DNA of 64,000 bases from Streptomyces sp. A3M-1-3 (GCF_024213665.1 NZ_JANAVP010000020.1:62001-126000), one strand, 5' to 3'. Shown: positions 17,557 through 27,990, numbered from the stretch's first letter. Made by a program: numbers and translations. The notes: a model not told the origin generated them from the letters alone.

Positions 17557-17771
17557 ATGCTGACCGTGCGGCCGGCCGGGCCGGGGGACGCCCGGGAGAT
17601 CTGCGGGCTGCTCAAGAGATCGACACCGTCGAGATCGGCCGGCCCGAGACGGATCTGCACAGCGCCGGGGCCGACCTCGCCCACTCGGAGGCCGACCTCG
17701 CCAAGAACTCCTGGCCGGCCTTCGGGGCGGTGGCTTGTCGCCTGTCGGCTGCGTTGGGTCTCTCGGCGTGA
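17557..17771 (+). pseudogene. truncated, frameshifted GNAT acetyltransferase
   Basis: An ATG at 17557 opens MLTVRPAGPGDAREICGLL, the N-terminus of a GNAT acetyltransferase. After a one-base shift near 17612 the adjacent frame continues EIDTVEIGRPETDLHS ... SEADLAKNSWPAF and stops at 17771. The acetyl-CoA-binding half is missing altogether. The relic fills most of the 374-base gap between the amidase and the Uma2-family gene; nothing else is seen in that gap. Confidence 0.6.
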
Positions 17772-17829
17772 GCCATCCCTCCAGGGGACAGCGGTACGTA
17801 CGATGGTCGCAGGCGAAGGAGGACCGCAC

Positions 17830-18411
17830 ATGACCGCGATCGATGACCGGCCGCAGATGCTGCCGGAAGAGTTCGAAGAGCTTGCGCGCCTTGCTGCCAG
17901 GTCGGCCGAGGGGCTTCGGCTGGAATTCATCAACGGCAAGCTGGGGGTCAAGCCGGCGCCCGACGGAGACCACGGCAGGATCATCCAGTGGCTGGCGCGG
18001 ATCTGTATCCAGGCCCGTCCTGAGCTGTGGCTGCACGACCAGGGGCTTCGGGTGCTGAGCTATCGCACTGGTCACGCGAGACCGGATGGCGTGCTCGCCG
18101 ACGGCGACGCCTTCGTGGGCGACGGAGAGTGGGCGGACCCCGGACCGGCCCTGCTGGTCGTGGAGGTCACCTCGTACGATTCGGACACCGACCGCCGCGA
18201 CCGTGTCGAGAAGCCCCGTGCCTACGCGGAGACCGGTATCCCGGTCTATCTGCTGATCGACCGGGACAGCTGCGAGGTCACCGTCTACTCGGAGCCGGAC
18301 GGGGTCCGGTACGAGCAGGCGCATACGGTGCCGTTCGGCAAGCGGGTCGTGCTCCCCGAGCCGCTCGGCCTGGTACTGGACACCGAGCCGCTGAAGAACT
18401 GGGTGCGCTGA
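17830..18411 (+). CDS. Uma2-family (DUF820) putative endonuclease
   Basis: A 193-residue protein of the Uma2/DUF820 family, which has a PD-(D/E)XK nuclease fold. Visible landmarks are LRLEFINGKLGVKPAPDGDH, RPDGVLADGDAF and LLVVEVTSYDS, followed by KPRAYAETGIPVYLLID; the Asp and Glu-x-Thr positions are the likely metal site. Many copies of this family occur per Streptomyces genome and the biological role is unknown. GAAGGAGG precedes the ATG at 17830. A longer open frame upstream belongs to the acetyltransferase relic. A hairpin follows at 18434. Confidence 0.85.
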   Translation: MTAIDDRPQMLPEEFEELARLAARSAEGLRLEFINGKLGVKPAPDGDHGRIIQWLARICIQARPELWLHDQGLRVLSYRTGHARPDGVLADGDAFVGDGEWADPGPALLVVEVTSYDSDTDRRDRVEKPRAYAETGIPVYLLIDRDSCEVTVYSEPDGVRYEQAHTVPFGKRVVLPEPLGLVLDTEPLKNWVR

Positions 18412-18433
18412 AAGTACGGCCGGACGCCGCAGG

Positions 18434-18463
18434 CCCCCGGACGCCTGCTCGGGCATCCGGGGG
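18434..18463 (+). terminator. terminator after the Uma2-family gene
   Basis: CCCCCGGA (18434-18441) pairs with TCCGGGGG (18456-18463), extended inward with one mismatch, and is followed by TTTCTG. It starts 23 bases after the stop. Confidence 0.7.
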
Positions 18464-18568
18464 TTTCTGCGTGGCAGAAGGCACGGACAGCTGGTTTGAA
18501 GGTGCGTTCCATCTTCGTATGGGGTTATTTGGGCCTAAGTGAGACTTGGGACCCTGAGGAGGCACTCC

Positions 18569-20197
18569 ATGCGCGCAGCCACGCACGCCAAGTGGGCCGT
18601 ATGCGCGTTGGCCGTCGCCCTCGCGGCGACGGCCTGCGGCGGTGGCGACAGCGGCAGCGGGAGCGACGGCGCGGGGATGGTCAGTTCCTCCTGGGGAGAC
18701 CCGCAGAACCCGCTGGAGCCGGCGAACACCAACGAGGTCCAGGGCGGCAAGGTCCTCGACATGGTCTTCCGCGGCCTCAAGGAGTACGACCCCAAGACCG
18801 GCGAGGCCACGGACATGCTCGCGGAGAAGATCGATACCACCGACTCGCAGAACTTCACCGTCACCCTCAAGGACGGCTGGACCTTCAGCAACGGTGAGAA
18901 GGTCACCGCGCAGTCCTTCGTGGACGCCTGGAACTACGGGGCGCACCTCAAGAACAACCAGCGCAACGCCTACTTCTTCGGCTACATCGAGGGTTATGAC
19001 GAGGTCCACCCCGAATCCGGCGAGCCCACCGCCGAGACCCTCTCCGGACTCAAGGTCACCGACGACAAGACCTTCACGGTCAGGCTGACGCAGAAGTTCT
19101 CCACCTGGCCCGACACACTGGGCTACTCCGCCTTCGTGCCGCTGCCCAGGGCGTTCTTCGACAACCACGAGGCCTGGCTCTCCCAGCCCATCGGCAACGG
19201 CCCGTACACCGTCCAGTCCTACACCAAGGGCTCCCGGATGAGCCTGCGGAAGTGGGAGGAGTACCCCGGGCCGGACAAGGCGCAGAACGCCGGCGTGGAC
19301 CTGAAGGTCTACACCGACAACAACACCGCCTACACCGATCTGACGGCCGGAAACCTCGACCTCGTCGACGACGTACCGGCCTCGCAGCTGAAGAACGTGC
19401 AGGCCGACCTCGGCGACCGGTACATCAACACCCCGGCCGGCATCATCCAGACCCTCGCCTTCCCCTACTACGACCCGGCCTGGAAGAAGGCAGGAGCCGA
19501 GAAGGTCCGCAGGGGCATCTCGATGGCGATCAACCGGGAGCAGATCACCGACACGATCTTCCGGAAGACGCGTACCCCGGCCACCGACTGGACCTCCCCG
19601 GTCCTCGGCGAGGACGGCGGCTTCAAGGAGGGCCTGTGCGGCGAGGCCTGCGAGTACAACGCGGCCGAGGCGAAGAAGCTGATCACCGAGGGCGGCGGCA
19701 TTCCCGGCGGCCAGCTGAAGATCACGTACAACGCCGACACCGGCTCCCACAAGGAGTGGGTCGACGCCGTCTGCAACAGCATCAACAACGTGCTCGGCAA
19801 CGACAAGGCGTGCGTCGGCAACCCGATCGGCACCTTCGCCGACTTCCGCAACCAGATCACCCAGAGCAAGATGCCGGGTCCGTTCCGGGCCGGCTGGCAG
19901 ATGGACTACCCGCTGATCCAGAACTTCCTTGAGCCGCTCTACTTCACCAACGCCTCGTCCAACGACGGCAAGTGGAGCAACCCGGAGTTCGACAAGCTCA
20001 TCAACGAGGCCAACGCCGAGACCGACACCGCCAAGGCGGTCACCAAGTTCCAGGACGCGGAGCGGATCCTCGCCGAGGACATGGGCGCCGTCCCGCTCTG
20101 GTACCAGAACGGCAGCGCCGGCTACGCGGAGAAGCTCTCGAATGTGACCCTCGATCAGTTCAGCGTCCCTGTGTACAACGAGATCAAGGTCAACTGA
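18569..20197 (+). CDS. peptide importer 2, binding lipoprotein
   Basis: A 542-residue family 5 solute-binding protein. The N-terminus RAATHAKWAVCALAVALAAT ends in the lipobox-like ATAC and a Gly/Ser/Asp linker. Blocks such as FTVTLKDGWTFSNGEKVTAQ and MGAVPLWYQNGSAGYAEK match the importer 1 binding protein closely, including the start RGAKSAKW versus RAATHAKW. GAGGAGG lies before the ATG at 18569; an in-frame ATG at 18539 has no such site. First gene of the second operon. Low but clear divergence from importer 1 suggests a different peptide range. Confidence 0.92.
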   Translation: MRAATHAKWAVCALAVALAATACGGGDSGSGSDGAGMVSSSWGDPQNPLEPANTNEVQGGKVLDMVFRGLKEYDPKTGEATDMLAEKIDTTDSQNFTVTLKDGWTFSNGEKVTAQSFVDAWNYGAHLKNNQRNAYFFGYIEGYDEVHPESGEPTAETLSGLKVTDDKTFTVRLTQKFSTWPDTLGYSAFVPLPRAFFDNHEAWLSQPIGNGPYTVQSYTKGSRMSLRKWEEYPGPDKAQNAGVDLKVYTDNNTAYTDLTAGNLDLVDDVPASQLKNVQADLGDRYINTPAGIIQTLAFPYYDPAWKKAGAEKVRRGISMAINREQITDTIFRKTRTPATDWTSPVLGEDGGFKEGLCGEACEYNAAEAKKLITEGGGIPGGQLKITYNADTGSHKEWVDAVCNSINNVLGNDKACVGNPIGTFADFRNQITQSKMPGPFRAGWQMDYPLIQNFLEPLYFTNASSNDGKWSNPEFDKLINEANAETDTAKAVTKFQDAERILAEDMGAVPLWYQNGSAGYAEKLSNVTLDQFSVPVYNEIKVN

Positions 20198-20251
20198 CGT
20201 CGGGCCGCAGCTCTTCCGCCTCCCACGACCCTCGGAGCCATGGAGCCGTTC

Positions 20252-21175
20252 ATGGGACGTTATGTGATCCGGCGGCTGCTGCAGATGATCCCGGTCTTCT
20301 TCGGCGCCACACTGCTGATCTTCCTGATGGTGAACGTGATGGGCGACCCCATCGCGGGCCTCTGCGGCGACAGGCAGTGCGACCCGGCGACCGCCGCCCA
20401 GCTCCGCAAGGAGTTCGGCCTCGACAAGCCGGTGTGGCAGCAGTACGCGACGTACATGGGCAACGTCTTCACCGGCGACTTCGGCACCGCGTTCAACGGG
20501 CAGAAGGTCACCGAGCTGATGGCCGACGCCTTCCCGGTCACCATCCGGCTCACCGTCGTCGCCATCGCCTTCGAGATCGTCATCGGCATCTGTCTGGGCG
20601 TGGTGACGGGCCTGCGGCGCGGCCGCCCGGTCGACACCGGTGTACTGCTCGTCACCCTCGTCGTCATCTCGGTCCCGACCTTCGTCACCGGCCTGCTCCT
20701 GCAACTGCTGCTCGGGGTGAAGTGGGGCGTCATCAAGCCCTCGGTCTCCAGCGAGGCCACCTTCGACGAACTGCTCGTCCCCGGCCTGGTGCTCGCCTCG
20801 GTGTCCCTGGCGTACGTCATCCGGCTCACCCGTACCTCGGTCGCCGAGAACGCGCGCGCCGACTACGTCCGTACAGCCGTCGCCAAGGGCCTGCCCCGGC
20901 ACCGGGTGATCAGCCGGCACCTGCTGCGCAACTCGCTGATCCCCGTCGTCACCTTCATCGGGACCGACGTGGGCGCCCTGATGGGCGGGGCGATCGTCAC
21001 CGAGCGGATCTTCAACATCCACGGCGTCGGCTACCAGCTCTACCAGGGCATCCTGCGCCAGAGCTCGCAGACCGTGGTCGGCTTCGTGACCGTACTCGTG
21101 CTCGTCTTCCTGGTGGCGAACCTGATCGTCGACCTCTTGTACGCCGTTCTCGACCCCAGGATCCGGTATGCCTGA
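20252..21175 (+). CDS. peptide importer 2, permease DppB type
   Basis: A 307-residue permease with N-terminus GRYVIRRLLQMIPVFFGATL and about six helices; the EAA loop reads DYVRTAVAKGLPRHRVISRH. Unlike importer 1 it has a periplasmic CGDRQCD pair of cysteines near residue 35. The ATG at 20252 has GGAG at good distance; an in-frame ATG at 20240 is too close to it. It overlaps the next gene by eight bases (ATGCCTGA), as in importer 1. Confidence 0.91.
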   Translation: MGRYVIRRLLQMIPVFFGATLLIFLMVNVMGDPIAGLCGDRQCDPATAAQLRKEFGLDKPVWQQYATYMGNVFTGDFGTAFNGQKVTELMADAFPVTIRLTVVAIAFEIVIGICLGVVTGLRRGRPVDTGVLLVTLVVISVPTFVTGLLLQLLLGVKWGVIKPSVSSEATFDELLVPGLVLASVSLAYVIRLTRTSVAENARADYVRTAVAKGLPRHRVISRHLLRNSLIPVVTFIGTDVGALMGGAIVTERIFNIHGVGYQLYQGILRQSSQTVVGFVTVLVLVFLVANLIVDLLYAVLDPRIRYA

Positions 21176-22157
21176 GCAGCCCCCCGACCGATCCGACGAC
21201 GGCGCGATCGCTCCCACGGGCATGGGCGGCGCGATGGACCTGGCCACCTCCGAGGCGGAGACCCTGGAGAAGCGCCCCGGGCCGGGCGCCGGGCCGACCG
21301 GGAACGGCGAGAAGGCGCGCAGCCTCTGGTCCGACGCCTGGCGCGACCTGCGCCGCAACCCGGTCTTCGTCGTCTCGGGGCTGATCATCGTCTTCCTGGT
21401 GATCATCTCGATCTGGCCCTCGCTGATCGCGAGCGGGAACCCGCTCAAGTGCGACCTCGGCAAGGCCCAGGAGGGCTCGCAGCCCGGCCACCCCTTCGGC
21501 TTCAACGGCCAGGGCTGCGACGTCTATACGCGTACGGTCTACGGCGCCCGCACCTCGGTGACGGTGGGCGTCTTCGCCACCGTCGGCGTCGCGCTGCTCG
21601 GCAGCGTGCTCGGCGGGCTGGCCGGCTTCTTCGGCGGCTGGTGGGACTCCGTACTCTCCCGCGTCACCGACGTCTTCTTCGGCATCCCGGTGGTGCTGGG
21701 CGGCCTGGTCTTCCTCTCCGTCATCACCAGCACCACCGTCTGGCCGGTGATCGGCTTCATCGTGCTGCTCGGCTGGCCGCAGATCGCCCGTATCGCCCGC
21801 GGCTCGGTCATCACCGCCAAGCACAACGACTACGTCCAGGCGGCGCGGGCGCTCGGCGCCGGCAACTCCCGGATGCTGCTGCGGCACATCGCGCCGAACG
21901 CGGTCGCCCCGGTGATCGTCGTCGCGACCATCGCCCTCGGTACGTACATCGCGCTGGAGGCGACCCTGTCGTACCTCGGCGTCGGACTGAAGCCGCCGGC
22001 CGTCTCCTGGGGCATCGACATCTCCTCGGCGTCGGCGTACATCCGCAACGCCCCGCACATGCTGCTCTGGCCGGCGGGCGCGCTCGCGGTCACCGTTCTC
22101 GCGTTCATCATGCTCGGCGACGCGGTGCGCGACGCCCTCGACCCGAAGCTGAGGTGA
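21168..22157 (+). CDS. peptide importer 2, permease DppC type
   Basis: A 329-residue permease. The cytoplasmic tail is longer than in importer 1 (about 55 residues, acidic and Gly-rich) before SLWSDAWRDLRRNPVF. About six helices follow; the EAA loop is DYVQAARALGAGNSRMLLRH and the ending LGDAVRDALDPKLR. Its stop is one base before the GTG chosen for the next ATPase gene, so translation is likely coupled. Confidence 0.91.
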   Translation: MPEQPPDRSDDGAIAPTGMGGAMDLATSEAETLEKRPGPGAGPTGNGEKARSLWSDAWRDLRRNPVFVVSGLIIVFLVIISIWPSLIASGNPLKCDLGKAQEGSQPGHPFGFNGQGCDVYTRTVYGARTSVTVGVFATVGVALLGSVLGGLAGFFGGWWDSVLSRVTDVFFGIPVVLGGLVFLSVITSTTVWPVIGFIVLLGWPQIARIARGSVITAKHNDYVQAARALGAGNSRMLLRHIAPNAVAPVIVVATIALGTYIALEATLSYLGVGLKPPAVSWGIDISSASAYIRNAPHMLLWPAGALAVTVLAFIMLGDAVRDALDPKLR

Positions 22158-22158
22158 G

Positions 22159-23155
22159 GTGCCGGTGAGTGCTGTGGGTACGGGGGACACGCTGCTCGAA
22201 GTACGGGACCTGCACGTGGAGTTCCGTACCCGGGACGGGGTCGCCAAGGCGGTCAACGGGGTCAACTACTCCGTACACGAGGGCGAGACGCTCGCCGTGC
22301 TCGGCGAGTCCGGCTCCGGCAAGTCCGTCACCGCGCAGGCGGTCATGGGCATCCTCGACATCCCGCCGGGGCGGATCACTGGCGGCGAGATCCTCTTCCG
22401 GGGCCGCGACCTGCTGACGCTCCGGGAGGACGAGCGGCGCAAGGTCCGCGGCGCCGGCATGGCGATGATCTTCCAGGACGCCCTGTCGTCGCTGAACCCG
22501 GTACTGAGCGTCGGCGCACAGCTCGGCGAGATGTTCACCGTCCACCAGGGCCTGTCCCGGAAGGACGCCCGCGGCAAGGCGGTCGAGCTGATGGACCGGG
22601 TGCGCATCCCGGCCGCGAAGGAGCGGGTGGGGGACTACCCGCACCAGTTCTCCGGCGGTATGCGCCAGCGCATCATGATCGCGATGGCGCTGGCCCTGGA
22701 GCCCGACCTGATCATCGCGGACGAGCCCACGACGGCCCTCGACGTCACGGTCCAGGCCCAGGTCATGGACCTGCTCGCCGAGTTGCAGCGCGAACTCAAC
22801 ATGGGCCTGATCCTCATCACCCACGACCTGGGTGTCGTCGCGGACGTCGCCGACCGGATCGCGGTGATGTACGCGGGCCGGATCGTGGAGACCGCACCGG
22901 TGCACGAGATCTACCGGGCCCCGGCCCATCCGTACACCCGTGGCCTGCTCGACTCGATCCCGCGCCTGGACCAGAAGGGCCAGGAGCTGTACGCGATCAA
23001 GGGCCTGCCGCCGAACCTGATGAACATCCCGCCGGGCTGCGCCTTCAACCCGCGCTGCCCGATGGCGCAGGAGGTGTGCCGTACGGACGTGCCTCCGCTG
23101 TACGCCGTGTCGGAGACCCGCCGGAGCGCCTGCCACTTCTGGAAGGAGTGCCTCC

Positions 23156-23163
<8 letters not shown>
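22159..23163 (+). CDS. peptide importer 2, ATPase DppD type
   Basis: A 334-residue ABC ATPase with Walker A GESGSGKS, signature QFSGGMRQR, Walker B LIIADEPTTALD and C-terminal GCAFNPRCPMAQEVC ... CHFW. Long stretches are identical to the importer 1 DppD-type protein, more than for any other gene pair of the two operons. The start is GTG at 22159 or GTG at 22165, six bases apart. It overlaps the partner ATPase gene by eight bases (ATGGCTGA). Confidence 0.92.
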
Positions 23164-24229
<1,066 letters not shown>

Positions 24230-24283
24230 GCGGACGGTCGTTGCGCGTTGCGATGGTGAAGCGGTGCGTGTGATCCTTCTCGA

Positions 24284-24712
24284 ATGACTTCGAACGGGGA
24301 CGGCATACGCCTGGCGGATGTGGTGGAGGCGGCGGGGGCTCCTCCCACCGACGCGGCGGACATGGAAAGACGCGCACGGCGGGAGTTCGCGGCACTGCTG
24401 GGGGAGTTCAGGCGTACGGCGGTACTCGTACCACTCGACGCGGAAGGCAACTTCTGGACGGCGGAGCTGGGCGGAATCCGCTGGCTGTGCGCGTTCTCGG
24501 ACGAGGGGACGCTCGCGGCATTCGCCCGGGCGCGGGGCGAGGGCGCGCGGGAGTGGACGTACGAACGCATCCTCGGCGCGCGCATCCTCGATGCGATGGT
24601 GCCGCTGGTGGACGGTCCGTGCGGAGTGGCCCTCGACGCGGGCGACGAGGACGGCGTCCTCTTCCCGCCGGTCGTCGGGATCGTGCCGGACGCGGTGGCG
24701 GTGGACGCATGA
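24284..24712 (+). CDS. SseB-like protein at the effector locus
   Basis: A 142-residue acidic protein resembling the SseB N-terminal domain: LVPLDAEGNFWTAELGGIRW, then LCAFSDEGTLAAFARARG and a Val/Pro-rich end. SseB domains act as chaperone or accessory modules in secretion systems, and actinobacteria often place them beside WXG-type effector genes. It overlaps the next gene by four bases (ATGA), which ties it to the effector pair. No strong ribosome site precedes the ATG. It is first of a compact three-gene block (24284-27032). Confidence 0.6.
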   Translation: MTSNGDGIRLADVVEAAGAPPTDAADMERRARREFAALLGEFRRTAVLVPLDAEGNFWTAELGGIRWLCAFSDEGTLAAFARARGEGAREWTYERILGARILDAMVPLVDGPCGVALDAGDEDGVLFPPVVGIVPDAVAVDA

Positions 24713-25374
24713 GCGGCCCGGATCCGGACCTGGCGGCGACGAACGAGGCGCTCGGCCTGATCGCCCAGGGGCTGACGGCTGCTCTGGCGGAGCTGAAGGA
24801 ACTGGGGATGGTGGGGCAGGCCGGCATGGGTCGGGGCTTCTCCGACATCGCCCTGACCGGACTGGAAACCGGGAGCGCCGGTCTGACGGCGAAGTTCGGG
24901 ACGTTCTGCGAGCGCTGGGAGTGGGGCGTACGCAGCCTGGTGCAGGAGGGCAACAACTTCGCGCAGCAGGTGGGGCTTTCGGCGGGAGTCTTCCACGAGC
25001 AGGAGCAGTACCTCCAGGGCGCGTTCAAGGTCGCGGTGAACGCGGGGATCGGCAACCCGCACGCGACCGAGGACGAGATCACGAAGAAGTCCTGGGGCGA
25101 CGTGTTCGGGGACAACATGTACACGGACGACTTCGACTACAGCCAGGAGTCCGCGCAGGAGGCTCTGGGGAACGCGGCGCAGGGCTGGAAGGACGCGGGC
25201 CGCGACGTGGCCACAAGCGAGGTGGGCATGCTGGGCGTGGTCCAGCAGGGGATTGACGCGGCGGGGCAGCGCGACGAGTTCGACGCCCAGCTCGACGAGA
25301 CCTTCGGCCCGTCGCCGGATGAGCGGGCGAAGGCGGCGGAGCATCAGCAGAACGGGGACGGGGGAGAAGGCTGA
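24709..25374 (+). CDS. helical partner protein of the WXG effector
   Basis: A 221-residue, almost entirely helical protein without signal or membrane segment. The N-terminal 100 residues (LIAQGLTAALAELKELGMVG ... FCERWEWGVRSLVQEG) look like the helical hairpin of ESX/WXG100-type partners. The C-terminus is acidic and Gln-rich. It overlaps its neighbours on both sides (ATGA before, TGATG after), so the three products are probably made in fixed ratio. By position it is the likely secretion partner or chaperone of the next protein; I do not recognise a named family. Confidence 0.55.
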   Translation: MSGPDPDLAATNEALGLIAQGLTAALAELKELGMVGQAGMGRGFSDIALTGLETGSAGLTAKFGTFCERWEWGVRSLVQEGNNFAQQVGLSAGVFHEQEQYLQGAFKVAVNAGIGNPHATEDEITKKSWGDVFGDNMYTDDFDYSQESAQEALGNAAQGWKDAGRDVATSEVGMLGVVQQGIDAAGQRDEFDAQLDETFGPSPDERAKAAEHQQNGDGGEG

Positions 25375-27032
25375 TGGGCTTGAAGGACGTGGCCAACGAT
25401 GTCCTCCGGGGCATCGAGGACGGTGTTGACGCAGGCAAGAGGATCGTCGGCAAGGGCGTCGACCTGGGCACCGACCTGGGCGGAGACATGTTCCGCATGG
25501 TCGGGGCAGACGGTGTCGCCGACAAAGTCGAAGACGTGGGCGACAGCATCGCCTCCAGCCTCGGGGCGGAGGTCGGTGAGCAGCAGCTCGGCCAGACCGA
25601 GCAGGCCAACGAACTGATCCACGGCTCACCGACTGCGATCCGCGAGAGCGCCAAGCACCTGAAGGACTTCTTCGGCGCGTTTGACCGGGTCGGCCAGGGC
25701 ATGAAGGCGCTCGACTCGTCGAACTGGAAGGGCGAGGCAGCCAACGCCTTCCGCGAGGAGTTCGCGATGCACCCGGCGAAGTGGCTGCACGCGGCGGACG
25801 CGTGCGAGGCCGCCGGGAAGGCGCTGGACGCGTACGCGGATACGGTGAAATGGGCCCAGGACCAGGCCAAGGAAGCGATCGACCTCTATCGCCAGGGCCG
25901 GGAGGCATCGAAGACGGCAGCCGCCGCCTACAACGACAAGGCTGACGCCTACAAGACGGCGGCAGAGGCAGGCAAGGACCCGGGTCCGCCCCTCGCCGAC
26001 TTCAACGACCCCGGCACGAGCATGCGGGAGCGGGCCCAGGAGCTCCTGACGGAGGTCCGCCGCCAGCGGAACACGGCATCGGAGACGGTGCAGCGGGTGC
26101 TCGACGCGGCCCTGGCTCACGCCCCGGCGGAACGGCCCCCGCTGGACCGGTGGACCGACAACTTCGCGGACTTCAACGCCGCCAACGGAGTGGAACTCCT
26201 CCACCTGGGCGGCGGTGCGATCAAGGGCGTTGCGGGTCTGGCGAACTTCGCGCGGAGCCTGAACCCGATGGACATCCACAACATCAAGAACCCGGCGCAG
26301 TTCATGGAGACAGCGAGCATGACGCTGTCGGGCCTGGTCTCGACGACCGCACAGCCGGAGCGCGCACTCACGCAGGCGTGGGAGACCTTCAAGAAGGACC
26401 CGATGGAGTTCGTCGGCCGAATGCTCCCGGAAGCGGTGGGCACGAAGGGCGCTGGCACGCTGCGAGCGGGCCTCCGCGCCGGACTCAAAGATGGGATCGC
26501 ACCGACCCCAGGACACACACTTCTTGACCCAATGACCAGCAGGGGCTCGGGGGCCGATCTACCTCCATTCGAGGAGGTGAAGAGGGCAGTATTGGAGAGC
26601 AACCCCGAGGTCTTGTCACGCCGCTGGCCGGACGACGACGGTCGTTACTATGCAAGCCGCGTACTCAGAGGTGGCCGAGCCGACGGTGAACCCGTCCTCG
26701 CAGGGCACGGATACCTGCAACGTGAAGCCGGGGAGGTGGTCGTCCCTCCGGGAACATCGATATCATTCTATGTCCAACATGGAGAAAGAATTCCAGGATT
26801 GAATGGAGTTGCTGTGGAAGGAGGTTCATATCCCGGATTGGCGGTAGAGACGTATTATTCAGGTGATCGAATACCGAATTACACGCTCGGTCCGCCCGAG
26901 CCGCAGGGTCCGGGAGGGTTCACGGTGTATGAAAATTCGACCACAGTCGCTCGAAGGACGAGGCTGGATGATCTGCTTCACCCGGGGATGGGGAACGTCC
27001 ATTGGGCGGCCTGTCGAGAACTTGAGAATTAG
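25374..27032 (+). CDS. type VII-type WXG effector with variable C-terminal domain
   Basis: A 552-residue modular protein. Residues 1-75 are amphipathic; residues 85-240 form a WXG-like helical domain with W118-K-G120 (SSNWKGEAANAFREEF) and long Lys/Ala/Glu helices. A middle part (260-380) includes a Gly/Ala-rich hydrophobic stretch. After HTLLDPMTSRG (about residue 381) comes a distinct C-terminal domain with LAGHGYL, VPPGTSISFYVQHGERI and the ending GMGNVHWAACREL; it resembles the putative adhesin Stv family seen at the tips of polymorphic toxins. GC falls and codon use shifts from about 26540 on, exactly over this domain. Two DUF4279 genes follow. Toxic activity is inferred, not shown. Confidence 0.65.
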   Translation: MGLKDVANDVLRGIEDGVDAGKRIVGKGVDLGTDLGGDMFRMVGADGVADKVEDVGDSIASSLGAEVGEQQLGQTEQANELIHGSPTAIRESAKHLKDFFGAFDRVGQGMKALDSSNWKGEAANAFREEFAMHPAKWLHAADACEAAGKALDAYADTVKWAQDQAKEAIDLYRQGREASKTAAAAYNDKADAYKTAAEAGKDPGPPLADFNDPGTSMRERAQELLTEVRRQRNTASETVQRVLDAALAHAPAERPPLDRWTDNFADFNAANGVELLHLGGGAIKGVAGLANFARSLNPMDIHNIKNPAQFMETASMTLSGLVSTTAQPERALTQAWETFKKDPMEFVGRMLPEAVGTKGAGTLRAGLRAGLKDGIAPTPGHTLLDPMTSRGSGADLPPFEEVKRAVLESNPEVLSRRWPDDDGRYYASRVLRGGRADGEPVLAGHGYLQREAGEVVVPPGTSISFYVQHGERIPGLNGVAVEGGSYPGLAVETYYSGDRIPNYTLGPPEPQGPGGFTVYENSTTVARRTRLDDLLHPGMGNVHWAACRELEN

Positions 27033-27090
27033 GGTGGACCAGTATAAGTTGAGCGATTTGGATACTGGCATGAATGGAGAGGAGAACTCA

Positions 27091-27489
27091 ATGCAACCAT
27101 GGAAATTGACCGACGTATCCCTCGTCGTCAAGGGGCGCGACCTGGATCCCGACAGGATTAGCGAACGTCTAGGGCTGATGCCGACCTCGGTGCGCCCCCC
27201 GGGACCCAGCCGATGGGAGCCGGCCGGGGAGACTGACGGGCGGTGGCGGCTCCAGTGCGATGAACACACGTCCAGGAGCTTCGCTGACCAGTTGGACAAC
27301 CTTCTGGGGGTGGTTGAAGAGAAGCAAGATCGGCTCGCGGCCCTGGCAGGGGATGGTTTTGAGGTATTCATCTCGGTTCACGGGTTCGCTACAAATGATT
27401 CGAATCTGCTATTCACTCATGGGCAGCTATTGAGGATGTCGCGTCTTCATATTCCGCTGACGCTAATCCCCAACCTTAATGACCGATAA
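27091..27489 (+). CDS. DUF4279-like protein, candidate immunity protein 1
   Basis: A 132-residue protein. LVVKGRDLDPDRISERLGLMPTSVRPPG is the DUF4279 N-terminal strand-helix pattern, followed by WEPAGETDGRWRL and FADQLDNLLGVVEEKQDR. DUF4279 proteins occur as immunity proteins in polymorphic toxin loci. GAGAGGAG precedes the ATG at 27091, 58 bases after the effector stop. GC is lower than in the flanking core genes. It is 23 bases upstream of a second member of the same family. Confidence 0.6.
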   Translation: MQPWKLTDVSLVVKGRDLDPDRISERLGLMPTSVRPPGPSRWEPAGETDGRWRLQCDEHTSRSFADQLDNLLGVVEEKQDRLAALAGDGFEVFISVHGFATNDSNLLFTHGQLLRMSRLHIPLTLIPNLNDR

Positions 27490-27512
27490 CTCACAGAAGA
27501 GGGCGAAAGTTC

Positions 27513-27941
27513 ATGACTCCGTCAAATGGAACCTGGGGGACTCCGGTTACCTCATTTGTAGTCACCGGGGAGGCGATTGACTCGAAAATCATTAGTGAGG
27601 CGCTGAACCTCGCGCCCTCCGATCTTCGTGAAGGAGTTGGCGTTCATCACGGTTCGACCTGGTGGGCCTACGCATACGATGAACGTTTCTCTGGCAATGT
27701 GGAAGATCAAGTGGGTGCACTTGTAGCTCGGTTCGCGCCCTGCGTTGAATCGGTGACGGAATTGATTCGGGCGGGCCATGAGGTTCACGTGAGTATCTCC
27801 GGCACGGCTGAGACGGGTTCGAGGATGATTCTTTCGCCAAGAGCGCTTGCGGATCTGGCGACGTTGCCGGTGCCCGTCACGTTTACGACCCTGACCGTTT
27901 CTGGAGTCCCCGAAGAAGACCCCCTGGCTTGGCTCGACTGA
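27513..27941 (+). CDS. DUF4279-like protein, candidate immunity protein 2
   Basis: A 142-residue protein with the same layout as its upstream neighbour: TSFVVTGEAIDSKIISEALN, then LREGVGVHHGSTWWAYAYD, DQVGALVARFAP and a C-terminal strand-rich half. The two share fold pattern but little identity. GAGGGCGAAAG precedes the ATG. Tandem divergent immunity genes often protect against related effectors of competing strains. GC is again below the window average. Confidence 0.6.
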   Translation: MTPSNGTWGTPVTSFVVTGEAIDSKIISEALNLAPSDLREGVGVHHGSTWWAYAYDERFSGNVEDQVGALVARFAPCVESVTELIRAGHEVHVSISGTAETGSRMILSPRALADLATLPVPVTFTTLTVSGVPEEDPLAWLD

Positions 27942-27990
27942 CCGAATCTGAGACGGGAGCGTTCCAAGCCCTCCGGTGCGGCGGTCCGGG

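Noticed and set aside
18278..21505. A very long minus-strand frame (about 1075 codons) opposite importer 2
   Set aside because: It is antisense to a binding protein and permease with clear motifs; the sequence is low complexity and typical of the mirror frame in high-GC DNA.
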